Under the pieces are notes generated by a model. The model saw only the letters and a program-made list of their open reading frames with translations, was not told where the DNA came from and made no database searches. The position numbers were made by a program, and so were the translations under genes. 64,000 bases of DNA from an uncultured Collinsella sp. (GTDB lineage Bacteria > Actinomycetota > Coriobacteriia > Coriobacteriales > Coriobacteriaceae): the NCBI GenBank assembly GCA_937925715.1, contig CALAMG010000008.1, positions 1-64,000 of the forward strand, given 5' to 3'. Shown here one piece after another: positions 41,633-51,090 of this stretch (positions within the stretch are counted from its first letter, which is position 1; every line of letters starts with the position of its first letter).

Positions 41633-42622
41633 TTATCCGCCAAAAACGTCACGCGCGATTGTGCCGGATTTAATTACGATTAGCATCAGAGCAACAGATG
41701 CACATACAGAGCTCCACATATCGCCCTTGAAGCCGGATATTTCTCCTCCGCTAAAGCCTGAAAGCAGGTTTGGGAAAAGTCCCATTGCAAAAAGAATAAT
41801 TACGCCTGCAAGACATGTCGCTAAGAAGTTCTTGCAGAAAGATACTCCATAGTTTTTTGTTTCGTCGAATCCAAGTAGCGCAAACGGAAGCGGTGAGAAC
41901 GCAGCCATAACATATAGTTGCATTGCTCGCATATAACACATGACCGAAACCGAGCCCTTGATGATAATCGTGATCAAATCGAATATCATGCTCTGAACCC
42001 ATATACCAATTACCGCTCCAAAACTCTCTTTACAAGAATCGGCTATTGTGACAGTTTTTAATTCATCAACGGTCGACTGATTGATCTTACCAATCATTTC
42101 GTTAAATAGATCATATGCTCCAGCGCAGATCTTCAATGAGTTTTTGAGAAGCCAAATGAAGATCGTCGCATAGATAATTAAAAAGACAATGTCTTTAATT
42201 GCTGGTAAGGTAGCTGTTCCATCAATACGCTGTGATATTTTTATCAATTGTATCAACATCACAAGGCTTAGGATGGAAGCTGCTGTTGGCATGACGACTG
42301 ACTTATTAACAAAGCTAACCGTGCTGTAAAAGGTGCCTGTTTTCTTGCCCAGAAGATTATTGAATGATTTTCCAAGAATCGATTTTGTAGAAGTAGTCTT
42401 GATATTTTGAAGACCATCATTGAAAAAGAACTCAGCTCCTTCAGCAAAACGATCGGTAATCCATCCACCTGGATCCGAAGCAAAGTCAACAACGCCGCCA
42501 ATGATTGGGATATTTTTGACCCAATCGGAGTCGTCATCTGCAAGGGCTACTTTCGGAGCAACCAAAACAGCAACCAGAGGTAGAACAAGGAGAAAAAGTA
42601 CTATTTTTTTATTTTTAAACAT
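41633..42622 (-). CDS. VirB6/TrbL-like channel membrane protein
   Basis: 329 residues with a cleavable-type N-terminal hydrophobic segment (IVLFLLVLPLVAVLVAPKVALA) and about six further membrane helices (ILSLVMLIQLIKI, IVFLIIYATIFIWLL, AFSPLPFALLG, CLAGVIILFAMGLFPN, VCASVALMLIVI). Polytopic proteins of this kind next to VirB4 form the inner-membrane part of type IV secretion channels. The YVMAAFSPLPFALL segment is typical for the TrbL/VirB6 group of Gram-positive elements. GGAGG ribosome site. Confidence 0.82.
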   Translation of the reverse strand: MFKNKKIVLFLLVLPLVAVLVAPKVALADDDSDWVKNIPIIGGVVDFASDPGGWITDRFAEGAEFFFNDGLQNIKTTSTKSILGKSFNNLLGKKTGTFYSTVSFVNKSVVMPTAASILSLVMLIQLIKISQRIDGTATLPAIKDIVFLIIYATIFIWLLKNSLKICAGAYDLFNEMIGKINQSTVDELKTVTIADSCKESFGAVIGIWVQSMIFDLITIIIKGSVSVMCYMRAMQLYVMAAFSPLPFALLGFDETKNYGVSFCKNFLATCLAGVIILFAMGLFPNLLSGFSGGEISGFKGDMWSSVCASVALMLIVIKSGTIARDVFGG

Positions 42623-42634
42623 AAAATTCCTCCT

Positions 42635-43474
42635 TTACATCAGTTCACATTGTTTTGTGCTCAGATGGTAAACCACAGTAATCCCCGTAAGCTGCTGGTC
42701 TTCCGTGTCTTTCAGGGAAAAATCAACCCTATATTCGTTAGCGTTGAAGTCGGCCGTAAGGATACCGTTGCACTCGGCTTCGACCGCGGTCGGATAATAG
42801 AGAGCACATTGCTCGCGTAGAAAATCTTCAATGATGCTTCTCGAATCGCCAAGCAAAGCAGACATATCTTCACTAATGCCGTCGATATCAAAAGTACCAG
42901 CGGCTTGAGTTCTTACATATTCCTCGTTCGTGCCGCTGTTTTTCACATCAATAGACATCTTGAAATATGTACCGTCATCGTTTTTATCGACGGTCAATAC
43001 TCTGGTTTTATCATCGTCTGATTCATAGGCGCAATTGTACCTAGTGAGATTTTTCATCTCACCGACATCGACCTTTTCAGTTGAAAGGCCTTTGATGACA
43101 AAGGGCTTTTCAACTTTAGATGGATCAGCTTCCGGATCAGCGATAATGATTGACGAGTCTGTGAAATATAGCGTTCTTCCGGTGCCGCTGTAAGTTGCCC
43201 AGACATTAGAGGACAGCAAGGCAGAAAATTGCGCTGTTGCATCATCATATTCATCGATGGTTTTCTGTTGGTCTTTTTTCAGTTTTACTGAGCTGTTTTT
43301 GATCTGTTTTTCTTTTTCCTTTTTTTTCGCCTGTTGTTCTTGCTGTTCCTGAACTTTCATCGTAGACGTATAAGAACTGACACCGATGGAAACGACGCAG
43401 AAAATAGCGATTAGGATTGCAAGGATTTTCACGATTCCCTTATGGTCTGTTATTAAAAACCAGATGTCTCGCAT
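42635..43474 (-). CDS. VirB8/TcpC-like bitopic protein
   Basis: 279 residues: a short cytoplasmic start, one membrane helix (GIVKILAILIAIFCVVSIGVSS), a Lys/Glu/Gln-rich coiled stalk, and an outer domain ending in VVYHLSTKQCELM. The outer domain has the alternating beta pattern of the NTF2-like fold of VirB8 and TcpC. Such proteins join the inner-membrane channel to the cell wall part. Placement between VirB6-like and peptidoglycan hydrolase genes supports this. The family match is by layout rather than by a strong motif. Confidence 0.7.
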   Translation of the reverse strand: MRDIWFLITDHKGIVKILAILIAIFCVVSIGVSSYTSTMKVQEQQEQQAKKKEKEKQIKNSSVKLKKDQQKTIDEYDDATAQFSALLSSNVWATYSGTGRTLYFTDSSIIIADPEADPSKVEKPFVIKGLSTEKVDVGEMKNLTRYNCAYESDDDKTRVLTVDKNDDGTYFKMSIDVKNSGTNEEYVRTQAAGTFDIDGISEDMSALLGDSRSIIEDFLREQCALYYPTAVEAECNGILTADFNANEYRVDFSLKDTEDQQLTGITVVYHLSTKQCELM

Positions 43475-43492
43475 GCTTTTATTCCTTTCCTT

Positions 43493-45208
43493 TTATTTAG
43501 ATAGATCGACGCCGCCGAGCCATCCCCATTTACATCCAGTACCCTTTCCATAAAAACCGACAAATTCTTGAAGGCTCTTGATGGTAATAGCCCCCTCGTT
43601 GCTGATGACCTTATTATCGCCGATATAGATTCCGACATGCCCATAAAGACGACCCGCATCGCCTGTTCCAGGATGTGACACGTCAGCGATGATCATTCCA
43701 ACTTTTAAATCCCGAACGTTAGTGCTGGTGCAGTAAGCGCGGCACATATCGCAAGCGTTTCCCCCAAAGTAACCGATACCGGCGCTCTGGAAGACGTTCG
43801 TGACCCAGGCAGCACACCATCCCTGTCCTGGGGACTTAGTTGTATTGGCGGCATTAACTACGTCTTTTTGCCTTCTGGTGGCTTTCTTTAAATCCTGACC
43901 GTTTCCGTCAATTCCGTTAGTTCCATTACTGGTTCCCAGTGCATCGTAGATACGCTGAGCCTGCGCCAAACGATTCGCGTCGGCCGCTTCGCTTTCTCCG
44001 CAGCGCTCAAACTGGCTTCTGAAAAGATAGACACATTGTTTGAGATCGGACTGGGCACAAAAAACCTTATACTTTGCTTTATTCCATCCCGAACACGATT
44101 CGGCGAATTCTTCCCAGAACCAGTCAAGTTGAACGGAAAGGTCGGACATATCTTTGCCTTTTTTCTTGGCAAGGTTTTCCAGACCAGTCTTTCGTCCACC
44201 AAGCCACTGGCAGATTCCATAGGCCCCGGATGAACTGTTCAAAGCAGTAGGGTGACAGCCCGACTCTTGGAACATATTTCCCATGATTGCAGCTATATGG
44301 GTGCGATCGACACCCTTGTCGATAAGGTATTGCGCTATCGTGGCCTCGTCACCAGTCAAAGAGCCCACGGATGCATTTTCGCCTTTACTTCCACCAGAAA
44401 TAGTGCAAATGACGGCGATTATGATGATCACTGGAATAATAAGCACACCTATGGCGCCGAACAAGGCACCCAAAATTGCGCCGATGCCATTTGCTGCCAT
44501 GCGTACGCTCCAGTATGCATAAGAAAGAACGTTCTTTGCTGTATTGATGATTCCACCGCCGGTGGAAACAGATTGGTACGCGGCTGAACGCATATACCGA
44601 TACATCTGCTGGTTGAACTTGTTGCCGGCGCCGGCGGTGAATCGTTTTCTCGAAAGGGCTTTAATTCGCGCGGTTGAGCGTTTTAGCATCTTCCAAAATT
44701 TACGGGTATTGCTGACGGCGCCTTTTGTAGAACTGACAGCCGCTTTGCTTAATCCTTTTGCTTCTTGATAAAGGTTGTCCACATCCTCAAGTTCGGAATC
44801 CTTGATGGCGGCACGCTTTGCGGCTCGAAATCCTTCCTTGGCAGCTTTTTTCGTACCCTTCGCCAGATTACTTCCGGAACGTGATTTTGTTCCGGAAAGA
44901 TCGATATCCTCGCCGTTAAGCCCTGCTTTAAAAGCCTTAGCCGTTGTTTTTGCCGTGTCAACGGTGTCTTTCACAAGGTCAGAACCGACACGCGCGGCAC
45001 CTACAGATCCTTTTATAGCCGATTTGCCAGTTTGATACATCTTGTCGACATCACCGAGTTCAGTGCCGCCGATGACCATGTTTTTGGCAATTGCAGTGGC
45101 GGAGCCGACAAGACCAGTGTTGACTGCATTCGTTGTTTCGGTACCAACAAGAGAGCTTTGTCCAGCTCCTCTTGCAGAATCACCTGTGACGAAATCGTCT
45201 GCTCTCAT
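43493..45208 (-). CDS. VirB1-type bifunctional cell-wall hydrolase
   Basis: 571 residues. The first 210 are Lys/Ala/Thr-rich repeats (KGTKKAAKEGFRAAKRAA, SKAAVSSTKGAVSNT), then one membrane helix (LFGAIGVLIIPVIIIIAVIC). Outside lie a lysozyme-like domain (GVDRTHIAAIMGNMFQESG, YGICQWLGGRKTGLE) and a C-terminal NlpC/P60- or CHAP-type amidase (GWCAAWVTNVFQSAG with the catalytic Cys, YGHVGIYIGDNKVIS with the His). Enzymes of this make-up open peptidoglycan for the conjugation channel, as ORF14 of Tn916 and CD1108-type proteins do. The repeated basic N-terminus on the cytoplasmic side is unusual. Confidence 0.9.
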   Translation of the reverse strand: MRADDFVTGDSARGAGQSSLVGTETTNAVNTGLVGSATAIAKNMVIGGTELGDVDKMYQTGKSAIKGSVGAARVGSDLVKDTVDTAKTTAKAFKAGLNGEDIDLSGTKSRSGSNLAKGTKKAAKEGFRAAKRAAIKDSELEDVDNLYQEAKGLSKAAVSSTKGAVSNTRKFWKMLKRSTARIKALSRKRFTAGAGNKFNQQMYRYMRSAAYQSVSTGGGIINTAKNVLSYAYWSVRMAANGIGAILGALFGAIGVLIIPVIIIIAVICTISGGSKGENASVGSLTGDEATIAQYLIDKGVDRTHIAAIMGNMFQESGCHPTALNSSSGAYGICQWLGGRKTGLENLAKKKGKDMSDLSVQLDWFWEEFAESCSGWNKAKYKVFCAQSDLKQCVYLFRSQFERCGESEAADANRLAQAQRIYDALGTSNGTNGIDGNGQDLKKATRRQKDVVNAANTTKSPGQGWCAAWVTNVFQSAGIGYFGGNACDMCRAYCTSTNVRDLKVGMIIADVSHPGTGDAGRLYGHVGIYIGDNKVISNEGAITIKSLQEFVGFYGKGTGCKWGWLGGVDLSK

Positions 45209-45238
45209 CTTGTCAGCCCCTTTCCTTTTCAGCTAATT

Positions 45239-48211
45239 TTATCCAAGGCGGGATTTTTCGCGTGCTGCAAATTCCTGCATGCGCTTCTTGTCGGCAGCCT
45301 CATTCGGGTTCGTCGAGAAGAGGTCATAGAGTACGTTACCGGACGGGAATTTACCGCGAATCGGGACACGCGCACCGCCGGCGATAAGCAAACCATCGCC
45401 CGGCTCGACAGATTCGTCGATGAACTCCTCCTCCTGTTCGGAAAGACCGAGCAGGCGTACCCATTCGGCACGGTCGAGCGGAGACTGCTTGAGCAGAAGC
45501 AGGAAGTCGGAATTCAGGACAAGATTTTGAGCAGCTTTGTTCTTTAACATTGCCACGGCGTTCTGACTTATACCTGTCAGCAAAAGTCCGAATTTTCGGC
45601 CCTCATTCGAGAAGCGAGAGAAGTAGTTGAGCACCGTCGGGTAAGCGAACATGGACTGCATCTCCTCGACATACAGCCATGTACGCACTCCGCGTTTCGC
45701 ATTGAAGTACATACGATTACGAACTGCCTCGCAGACGTTGATTAGACCGAAGACGAGCATCGAGTCCGGCAAGTCCTTCAAATTGAAATCCACGATACGA
45801 GACTTGAAGTCGACGTTGCTCTGATGGTTAAAGAAGGACTGGGCACCTGTGACAAAACGCTCGTAACGCAGCGCGATGGTCTTTGCCTCAGGTTCAGGCT
45901 GTTCAAGCAGCTTGTTGTAGAAGTCTTCAAGGAGGGGCGGCTGTTCGCCGCGTTGACGCGCGTCGAAGAAAGCCTCCTGTACGCAACGCGTGATGATCGA
46001 CTGGTCTTCCTCACCGAGATCACGGCCTGCTTCGGCGGCCGAAGCGCCTGCCTGGGCGAGCATGGCATCGATCTTGAAGGCAAGCTGGGCATCCGGGCTG
46101 AGGCTTTCGACGGAAACGGTATCGAACGGATTCAGATAGGTATCCGAATCGACTGCAAAGTTGTAAGTCACGCCGCCGTAGCGACTTGAGATACCCGTAT
46201 ATTCGCCGGCACGGTCGATGATGTAGATTTCATCTGTCGGGTTGCTGAGAATCGTACCGGTCATCTCGGTCTTTACGGCCATGCCCTTGCCGCTACCGGT
46301 CTTGCCGCAAACAAAACCCATCGGTGATGCGAGGAGCTTGCGGTTACAGAAAATCAGGTTAGAAGAGTGCTTGTTCTGACCGTAATAGTTGCCGCCCTTA
46401 TCATCCAGTTCCATTGTTGCGAACGGCATGAGGATGGAGACTTCGGCAGTTGTGGACATACGGGAGATCTCGCAGTGGTTGTGACCTAACGGCAAGATAG
46501 AGTTGAAACCTTGCCGCTGTCGGTATTCATAGGTGCTGACCTCGATGGAGTTTTGGCGGGCGGCGGAGATGATGGAAAGCACCTGGTTATCCAGTTGCTT
46601 CTTAGTCGGTGCGTATGTATAGAAAAGTCCCGTGAAAACATAAAGACGTTGGTTTTTGTTCTGAAGGTTATCGATGACGTCTTCAGTTTCCTCTTTAGAG
46701 TACTTGAGCTCCTGCGGAAGGATTGAAAAGTCATAGCCTTTCTGAACTGCCGAGCGCTGTTCCTCGATGATTTCCTTATCGATCCAAGCCAAACGCTGTC
46801 GCGTGAAAGCGACGGCAGCCGCTTTATCCATAGGTTGTGCGAACCAAGTGACATTAAGAGGAATCGGGAGTTCGGTGATATCGGAAAGCGCTTGATCGGT
46901 TAGTTCCGAACCAAGCTTCTTGATAACAAGAACCTGTCCCCACATATCACCCGTCTTGAAGCAGTCGGCAAGACCTTCCGGCTTGAAATCAAGTGTCATC
47001 GGTGCGATACAATCCTTTGTCGTCTGCACCATCCTAGCGGAGATATCCCGTCGATAATCGAAGTTAAATGGCTTGAGTGGGTTGAGCTGACTATTCAGAA
47101 GTGCCAGTCGTTCCGCACCATCGAGAACATGGCTCTTTGAACCGATAGATGTGAGAATCTGCGAGATCTGATTTTCAATACGGGCGAGTTTCGGAACGGC
47201 ATCGTCCACCGTGGGGGCGGAAACCGAAAAGGTGATATACATCTTACGCCGGATGTTCGAAACACCCTGCCGCATCTTCTCATTTAAGATCTCATTGAAG
47301 ACGGCGGCATCGTTTGCGGCGTTTACATTCAGTTGGCTGCTCGGATTGAAGAACTTGCGATGCCCAATCTGTTCCTTGAGCAGCGGTGTGTTGATGATAT
47401 TGAATTGAACAAGCGTGTCCGCGCCAAACTGGTCGTAGAGACGGCAGATCGACGTAAATACAGCTTTCTGAGCATCCTCGCGAACAGAATGGTAAGAAGT
47501 GTCCTCGAAACAGATGCAGGAGGAGAACATTCCCTCCTCGACCTCGCATATGCCGTCTTCATACATGCGATTGTACCCGATGAATGAAGTGACGTCTTTT
47601 GCGGTTTTGCGCCTGTAGCGAGCAAATTCATTCTTTTTCGAGAGTTCCTTATCGCGGTCTTTTAGCTGCTTCTGAATGGACTTATTGCTCTTTGCATTCG
47701 CCTTGAGTTTGGCATTCGACTCCTTTTGGAGTTTTTTCATTTCCTTAGCCTGGGCTTTTCTTTCTTTACGGGAAAGCTTTTTCCGAGGCTGCTTATCGAA
47801 CACATCGCTGGCAATACCGCTCAGTGCATCCATATCGACATCGGAGGAATCTTCGACATCGTAGGTGTGTGGATAGTTTGTCGAAGTAGCGAACTGTCCA
47901 TAATCAATAGGAGTCTGTTCTGGTTCCATCTCAGGTACAGCGTATGCAGTCTGAGGATCGGCTTGATAGGGATTCGCAGTTTGTTGGGGTTGCACGGCCT
48001 GTTGGGCAGATGTGGTCACCGGAACGTTGCTTTCATAATCCTTGCGAGCGGCAGCAATCAGTTCGGTTGCCGTGGCGGCGTCGATTTCGCCAGCGGCAAC
48101 CTTAGCCATGATAAAATTGATTGTATCGTTAATAGATGACTCGACCTGCCCTTGGGCTGTAGGCTTCAAGTCCGTTTGTCCCATCAAGGAACTTTCTGGT
48201 TGATTTGTCAT
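45239..48211 (-). CDS. virB4: VirB4-type conjugation ATPase
   Basis: The motor ATPase of the type IV secretion system. Walker A is GFVCGKTGSGKGMAVKTEM and Walker B lies at RTWLYVEEMQSMFAYP, with LLTGISQNAVAMLKN behind it. Before the ATPase core are about 160 residues not found in most VirB4: a helix IMAKVAAGEIDAATATELIA, a Gln/Pro linker, and a highly charged region. The helix and linker are mirrored at the start of the CpaB pilus protein. I set the start at the ATG at 48211 behind AGGAAAGG; it overlaps the end of the prgI gene by about 80 bases. Confidence 0.95.
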   Translation of the reverse strand: MTNQPESSLMGQTDLKPTAQGQVESSINDTINFIMAKVAAGEIDAATATELIAAARKDYESNVPVTTSAQQAVQPQQTANPYQADPQTAYAVPEMEPEQTPIDYGQFATSTNYPHTYDVEDSSDVDMDALSGIASDVFDKQPRKKLSRKERKAQAKEMKKLQKESNAKLKANAKSNKSIQKQLKDRDKELSKKNEFARYRRKTAKDVTSFIGYNRMYEDGICEVEEGMFSSCICFEDTSYHSVREDAQKAVFTSICRLYDQFGADTLVQFNIINTPLLKEQIGHRKFFNPSSQLNVNAANDAAVFNEILNEKMRQGVSNIRRKMYITFSVSAPTVDDAVPKLARIENQISQILTSIGSKSHVLDGAERLALLNSQLNPLKPFNFDYRRDISARMVQTTKDCIAPMTLDFKPEGLADCFKTGDMWGQVLVIKKLGSELTDQALSDITELPIPLNVTWFAQPMDKAAAVAFTRQRLAWIDKEIIEEQRSAVQKGYDFSILPQELKYSKEETEDVIDNLQNKNQRLYVFTGLFYTYAPTKKQLDNQVLSIISAARQNSIEVSTYEYRQRQGFNSILPLGHNHCEISRMSTTAEVSILMPFATMELDDKGGNYYGQNKHSSNLIFCNRKLLASPMGFVCGKTGSGKGMAVKTEMTGTILSNPTDEIYIIDRAGEYTGISSRYGGVTYNFAVDSDTYLNPFDTVSVESLSPDAQLAFKIDAMLAQAGASAAEAGRDLGEEDQSIITRCVQEAFFDARQRGEQPPLLEDFYNKLLEQPEPEAKTIALRYERFVTGAQSFFNHQSNVDFKSRIVDFNLKDLPDSMLVFGLINVCEAVRNRMYFNAKRGVRTWLYVEEMQSMFAYPTVLNYFSRFSNEGRKFGLLLTGISQNAVAMLKNKAAQNLVLNSDFLLLLKQSPLDRAEWVRLLGLSEQEEEFIDESVEPGDGLLIAGGARVPIRGKFPSGNVLYDLFSTNPNEAADKKRMQEFAAREKSRLG

Positions 48212-48575
48212 AAAGCTTTCCTTTCCTGCTTTGCGCGATCTCATCCGGCGTTTTCACGAACCCGCTCTTAAACATTGACGGTTTGTAAAAAAGCCGATTA
48301 TCGGAGAGCTGGTGCTGTAGCCAAAGGAGAGCAAATTGCTCGAATGGCAGCCCGTGAGGCTTCCAAAAGCCACAGCACCAACAGGGCAGTGAAACCGCAT
48401 AGATGAACTCCAGGTGATCGGTCGGATCGATCTTCAAAACGAGATTCATATAGACGGCGACAGCGATGGAAAGCCCTAATGCGACAGTGATTGAGATAAG
48501 GGTACGACCGGTAAGTTTACCGATGACTTTCGGTTGATATTCGGCGATATCCTTATGAATTGCAACGCTAAGCAT
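48129..48575 (-). CDS. prgI: PrgI family protein (VirB3-like)
   Basis: 148 residues with two membrane helices (ISITVALGLSIAVAVYMNLV and the stretch before WKPHGLPFEQFALLW). PrgI proteins of Gram-positive elements take the place of VirB3 and are always next to VirB4. The phrase GLPFEQFALLWLQHQ is characteristic. The last 27 residues lie in the overlap with the virB4 start, so either the overlap is real or a frameshift has lengthened it. Confidence 0.88.
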   Translation of the reverse strand: MLSVAIHKDIAEYQPKVIGKLTGRTLISITVALGLSIAVAVYMNLVLKIDPTDHLEFIYAVSLPCWCCGFWKPHGLPFEQFALLWLQHQLSDNRLFYKPSMFKSGFVKTPDEIAQSRKGKLYDKSTRKFLDGTNGLEAYSPRAGRVIY

Positions 48576-48590
48576 CGGGCATTTCCTCCT

Positions 48591-48809
48591 TTAGCCAGCG
48601 AAACTGGTGTCCAGGTTGCCGAGGAAAACGGAGGCTGCGATGACGATACCGCCGCCGACGATCATGGCGATGGCGCCGGCGAGCTGACCGCCACCGCCTT
48701 GCATACCGTCTTTGATTGTCATACCGAGATTGACAAGACCGAAAACGATGAGGACGCCGCCGAGAAAGGTGACGCCTCCGGAAATCTTAGTCATGATTTG
48801 AGAGAGCAT
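48591..48809 (-). CDS. VirB2-like/Maff2-type small membrane protein 1
   Basis: 72 residues with two hydrophobic helices around a Gly-rich loop: GVTFLGGVLIVFGLVNLGMT, then GGGGQLAGAIAMIVGGG. This is the shape of VirB2/TrbC-type conjugative pilins and of the Maff2 family of Gram-positive elements. It lies between virD4 and prgI together with a second gene of the same form. Confidence 0.75.
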   Translation of the reverse strand: MLSQIMTKISGGVTFLGGVLIVFGLVNLGMTIKDGMQGGGGQLAGAIAMIVGGGIVIAASVFLGNLDTSFAG

Positions 48810-48851
48810 ACGCTAAATTCCTTTCTTTAAATATTCTGAGATTCCATGAGC

Positions 48852-49052
48852 TTAATGCCCGGTGTAGCCATAGAGCGCCATTGCTGCTGCAACGGTAAAA
48901 CCAGCTACGATCATTGCAATGGCTTTAACGATTTCAGGCTGGCGCCTTCCACCGCTTGCCAATGAGATGCCGAGATAGATTAGGCCGGCAATGCCAAAAG
49001 CAGTACCGGCAAAACCTATCGGCTGGGCAAAAATTCTTATAAGTTTATCCAC
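48852..49052 (-). CDS. VirB2-like small membrane protein 2
   Basis: 66 residues, again two helices and a polar loop: FAGTAFGIAGLIYLGISLAS and IVKAIAMIVAGFTVAAAMAL. The AIAMIV segment is shared with the neighbouring gene, so the two are diverged copies. One could be the major subunit and the other a minor or regulatory one of the conjugative channel. Confidence 0.72.
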   Translation of the reverse strand: MDKLIRIFAQPIGFAGTAFGIAGLIYLGISLASGGRRQPEIVKAIAMIVAGFTVAAAMALYGYTGH

Positions 49053-49117
49053 CCATTCAATTCCTTTCCTTTTTTCCGTGTCGGTTGCACTGATTCAGTG
49101 TATACCAAACGCGTGAT

Positions 49118-51079
49118 TTATGACGCGTAGGTATCGTCTTTTGTCCTAATTTCGTCCATGTATTCCAAGATATTGAAGGGTTCATCGTACAGACAGCGGT
49201 TTTTAACCTGACCGGGCTTGTTTCGACCGGGGTCGAGATAGATGTAGTTAGGGTGTTGCTCGACCGGGTATTTCAAATCTTTAAGTGGATTCGTGCCGGC
49301 GATGAGCAGAATTGCCTCGCGGCGATTCATCTTGCCGATCTCGGCGGCATCAATCAAGTCACGACCTTGGATCTGAATGTTTTTCGAGCTTGAACCGGAC
49401 TGTCCGCGCGTCTCGCCGAATGTCTTCTGATTGATCGTCTGCTTGCCGATCATCTCGGAGATTTCCTTGTTGGTGGAATTCGACTTGCCGCCAAGGAAGA
49501 GGGTGGTATCGCAACAATCGATAATCGTTTTTGCCTTTTTATCGTAGCGGCTTTCCAGCTGTGCGACAGACTGGAGGATAATCGAGATGCCGATGTTACG
49601 AGAACGAGTGACGGCAATCGTCTGCTCGATATCTGGGATAGTTCCTATGTTTGCGAACTCATCGAAGATGAAGTTGACCATCGTGGGCAATTTGCCGTTG
49701 TATTTCTCGAGCGCTCGGCGACACAAGATATCAATTGATTGCCACATCATGATTGCGTGCAGGAACGAGAAGGTTTTGTCAGTATCCGACATGATGGCGA
49801 AGACAGCGGTACGTTGTCCGGGATCTCCCATCTCGTCAAGATTCATCTCATCGTATTTCAACAGTTCGCGCACCTGCTCGATTCGCATCGGGGCCATGCG
49901 TACGTTGCAACTGATGATGATGGACTTCAGCGTCTTGCCGGCAGCTACTTTGAACATCTTATAGTTTGCCAATGCGAAATCCTGATCGGACGTCAATCCG
50001 CCTTCACGTGCAGGAGACAGTCCGTCATTGTTACGCTCCATGAGGCTTGACTGCCAAGTGAACTCGTCGGTCGTGTTCTCGCTGATTGCCATTCGGTCTG
50101 ATTCCGCGTCTGCATAGGAGCTTGAGGTCGACGGGCCTTGGTAGAACGGATTTCTTTCGTAAACTTTGCCCGTCTCGATCTCATCGAAGATCATGTCGAG
50201 CGGAGATTTGAAATTCTCATCGTTTTCCTTGGCTTCTGCCATGGAAAGAAGCGTCAATAATCCGTCCAACGAGTAATCTTCCGGTGGGAACCAGTCTCTC
50301 AACAAGGCGATGAGCGCGGTATAGAGCAGACGTTCTGAATTCTCCCAGAACGGATCTCCACCGGACTGTTTGTCTCCGTTGGTATTCGAGATCAGGCAGT
50401 TGACAAAGGAAAGAATGTCTGCGTCTGTCTTAACATATTTAAGCGGGTTGTAATGCATCGATTTATTGAATTCGATGGTGTTGAACACTTTAATGCGGTA
50501 ACCGTTGTCCCTGAAAAGATATCCGCACTCTGGAAGGGATGTTCCTTTCGGATCGGTCAGAAAGTAGCTTGCATTAAGCTGCATGAGATTAGGTTTTACA
50601 TAGTTACGGGTCTTGCCAGAGCCGGAACCGCCGATAACCATGACATTGAGGTTTCGGTCATGTTCGAGGTCGAACTTTGGTTTTTTCAGGGCAAGACCAT
50701 AATTTTTCGTGAAGAGAAGATTGTTGGACGGATCCGTTTGATCCTTGAAGGCGACTCCTTCTTTAAGGGTGCCCCATTTCGCAGACCCGGCTTCCTCTCC
50801 ATAGCGATAGTTACCGGCATACATGAATGTGTAGAGCCAGACGATAAGAACCGTAATGGCGAGTCCGATTGCATACAGCATGGGAACAGATGCCATTGAG
50901 ATAGCGGCAGGCGCCGCGACGATCGAATTGACCGTCGCGAGCGCCCCGTCGGTAATCTCCATGGTGTTGAAATCAAAGACTTGTCCGAACCGATTGCCGA
51001 AGTAGAAGGCAAGAACGGTCAACATTAGAACTACCACGACCTGAATTGGGCCCGGAGTTTTCGATTTATTGGACGCCAA
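49118..51079 (-). CDS. virD4: VirD4/TraG-type coupling protein, TTG start
   Basis: The type IV coupling protein that brings DNA-protein substrates to the channel. Two membrane helices at the start (IQVVVVLMLTVLAFYFG and ISMASVPMLYAIGLAITVLI), Walker A VIGGSGSGKTRNYVKPNLM, Walker B FIFDEFANIGTIPDIEQTIA, and the alpha-helical domain between about residues 230 and 400. The start is TTG at 51079 (AAGGTGG ribosome site); no ATG is in a good place. The gene at 26403 looks like a free copy of its helical domain. Confidence 0.95.
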   Translation of the reverse strand: MASNKSKTPGPIQVVVVLMLTVLAFYFGNRFGQVFDFNTMEITDGALATVNSIVAAPAAISMASVPMLYAIGLAITVLIVWLYTFMYAGNYRYGEEAGSAKWGTLKEGVAFKDQTDPSNNLLFTKNYGLALKKPKFDLEHDRNLNVMVIGGSGSGKTRNYVKPNLMQLNASYFLTDPKGTSLPECGYLFRDNGYRIKVFNTIEFNKSMHYNPLKYVKTDADILSFVNCLISNTNGDKQSGGDPFWENSERLLYTALIALLRDWFPPEDYSLDGLLTLLSMAEAKENDENFKSPLDMIFDEIETGKVYERNPFYQGPSTSSSYADAESDRMAISENTTDEFTWQSSLMERNNDGLSPAREGGLTSDQDFALANYKMFKVAAGKTLKSIIISCNVRMAPMRIEQVRELLKYDEMNLDEMGDPGQRTAVFAIMSDTDKTFSFLHAIMMWQSIDILCRRALEKYNGKLPTMVNFIFDEFANIGTIPDIEQTIAVTRSRNIGISIILQSVAQLESRYDKKAKTIIDCCDTTLFLGGKSNSTNKEISEMIGKQTINQKTFGETRGQSGSSSKNIQIQGRDLIDAAEIGKMNRREAILLIAGTNPLKDLKYPVEQHPNYIYLDPGRNKPGQVKNRCLYDEPFNILEYMDEIRTKDDTYAS

Positions 51080-51090
51080 GGAGCACCACC

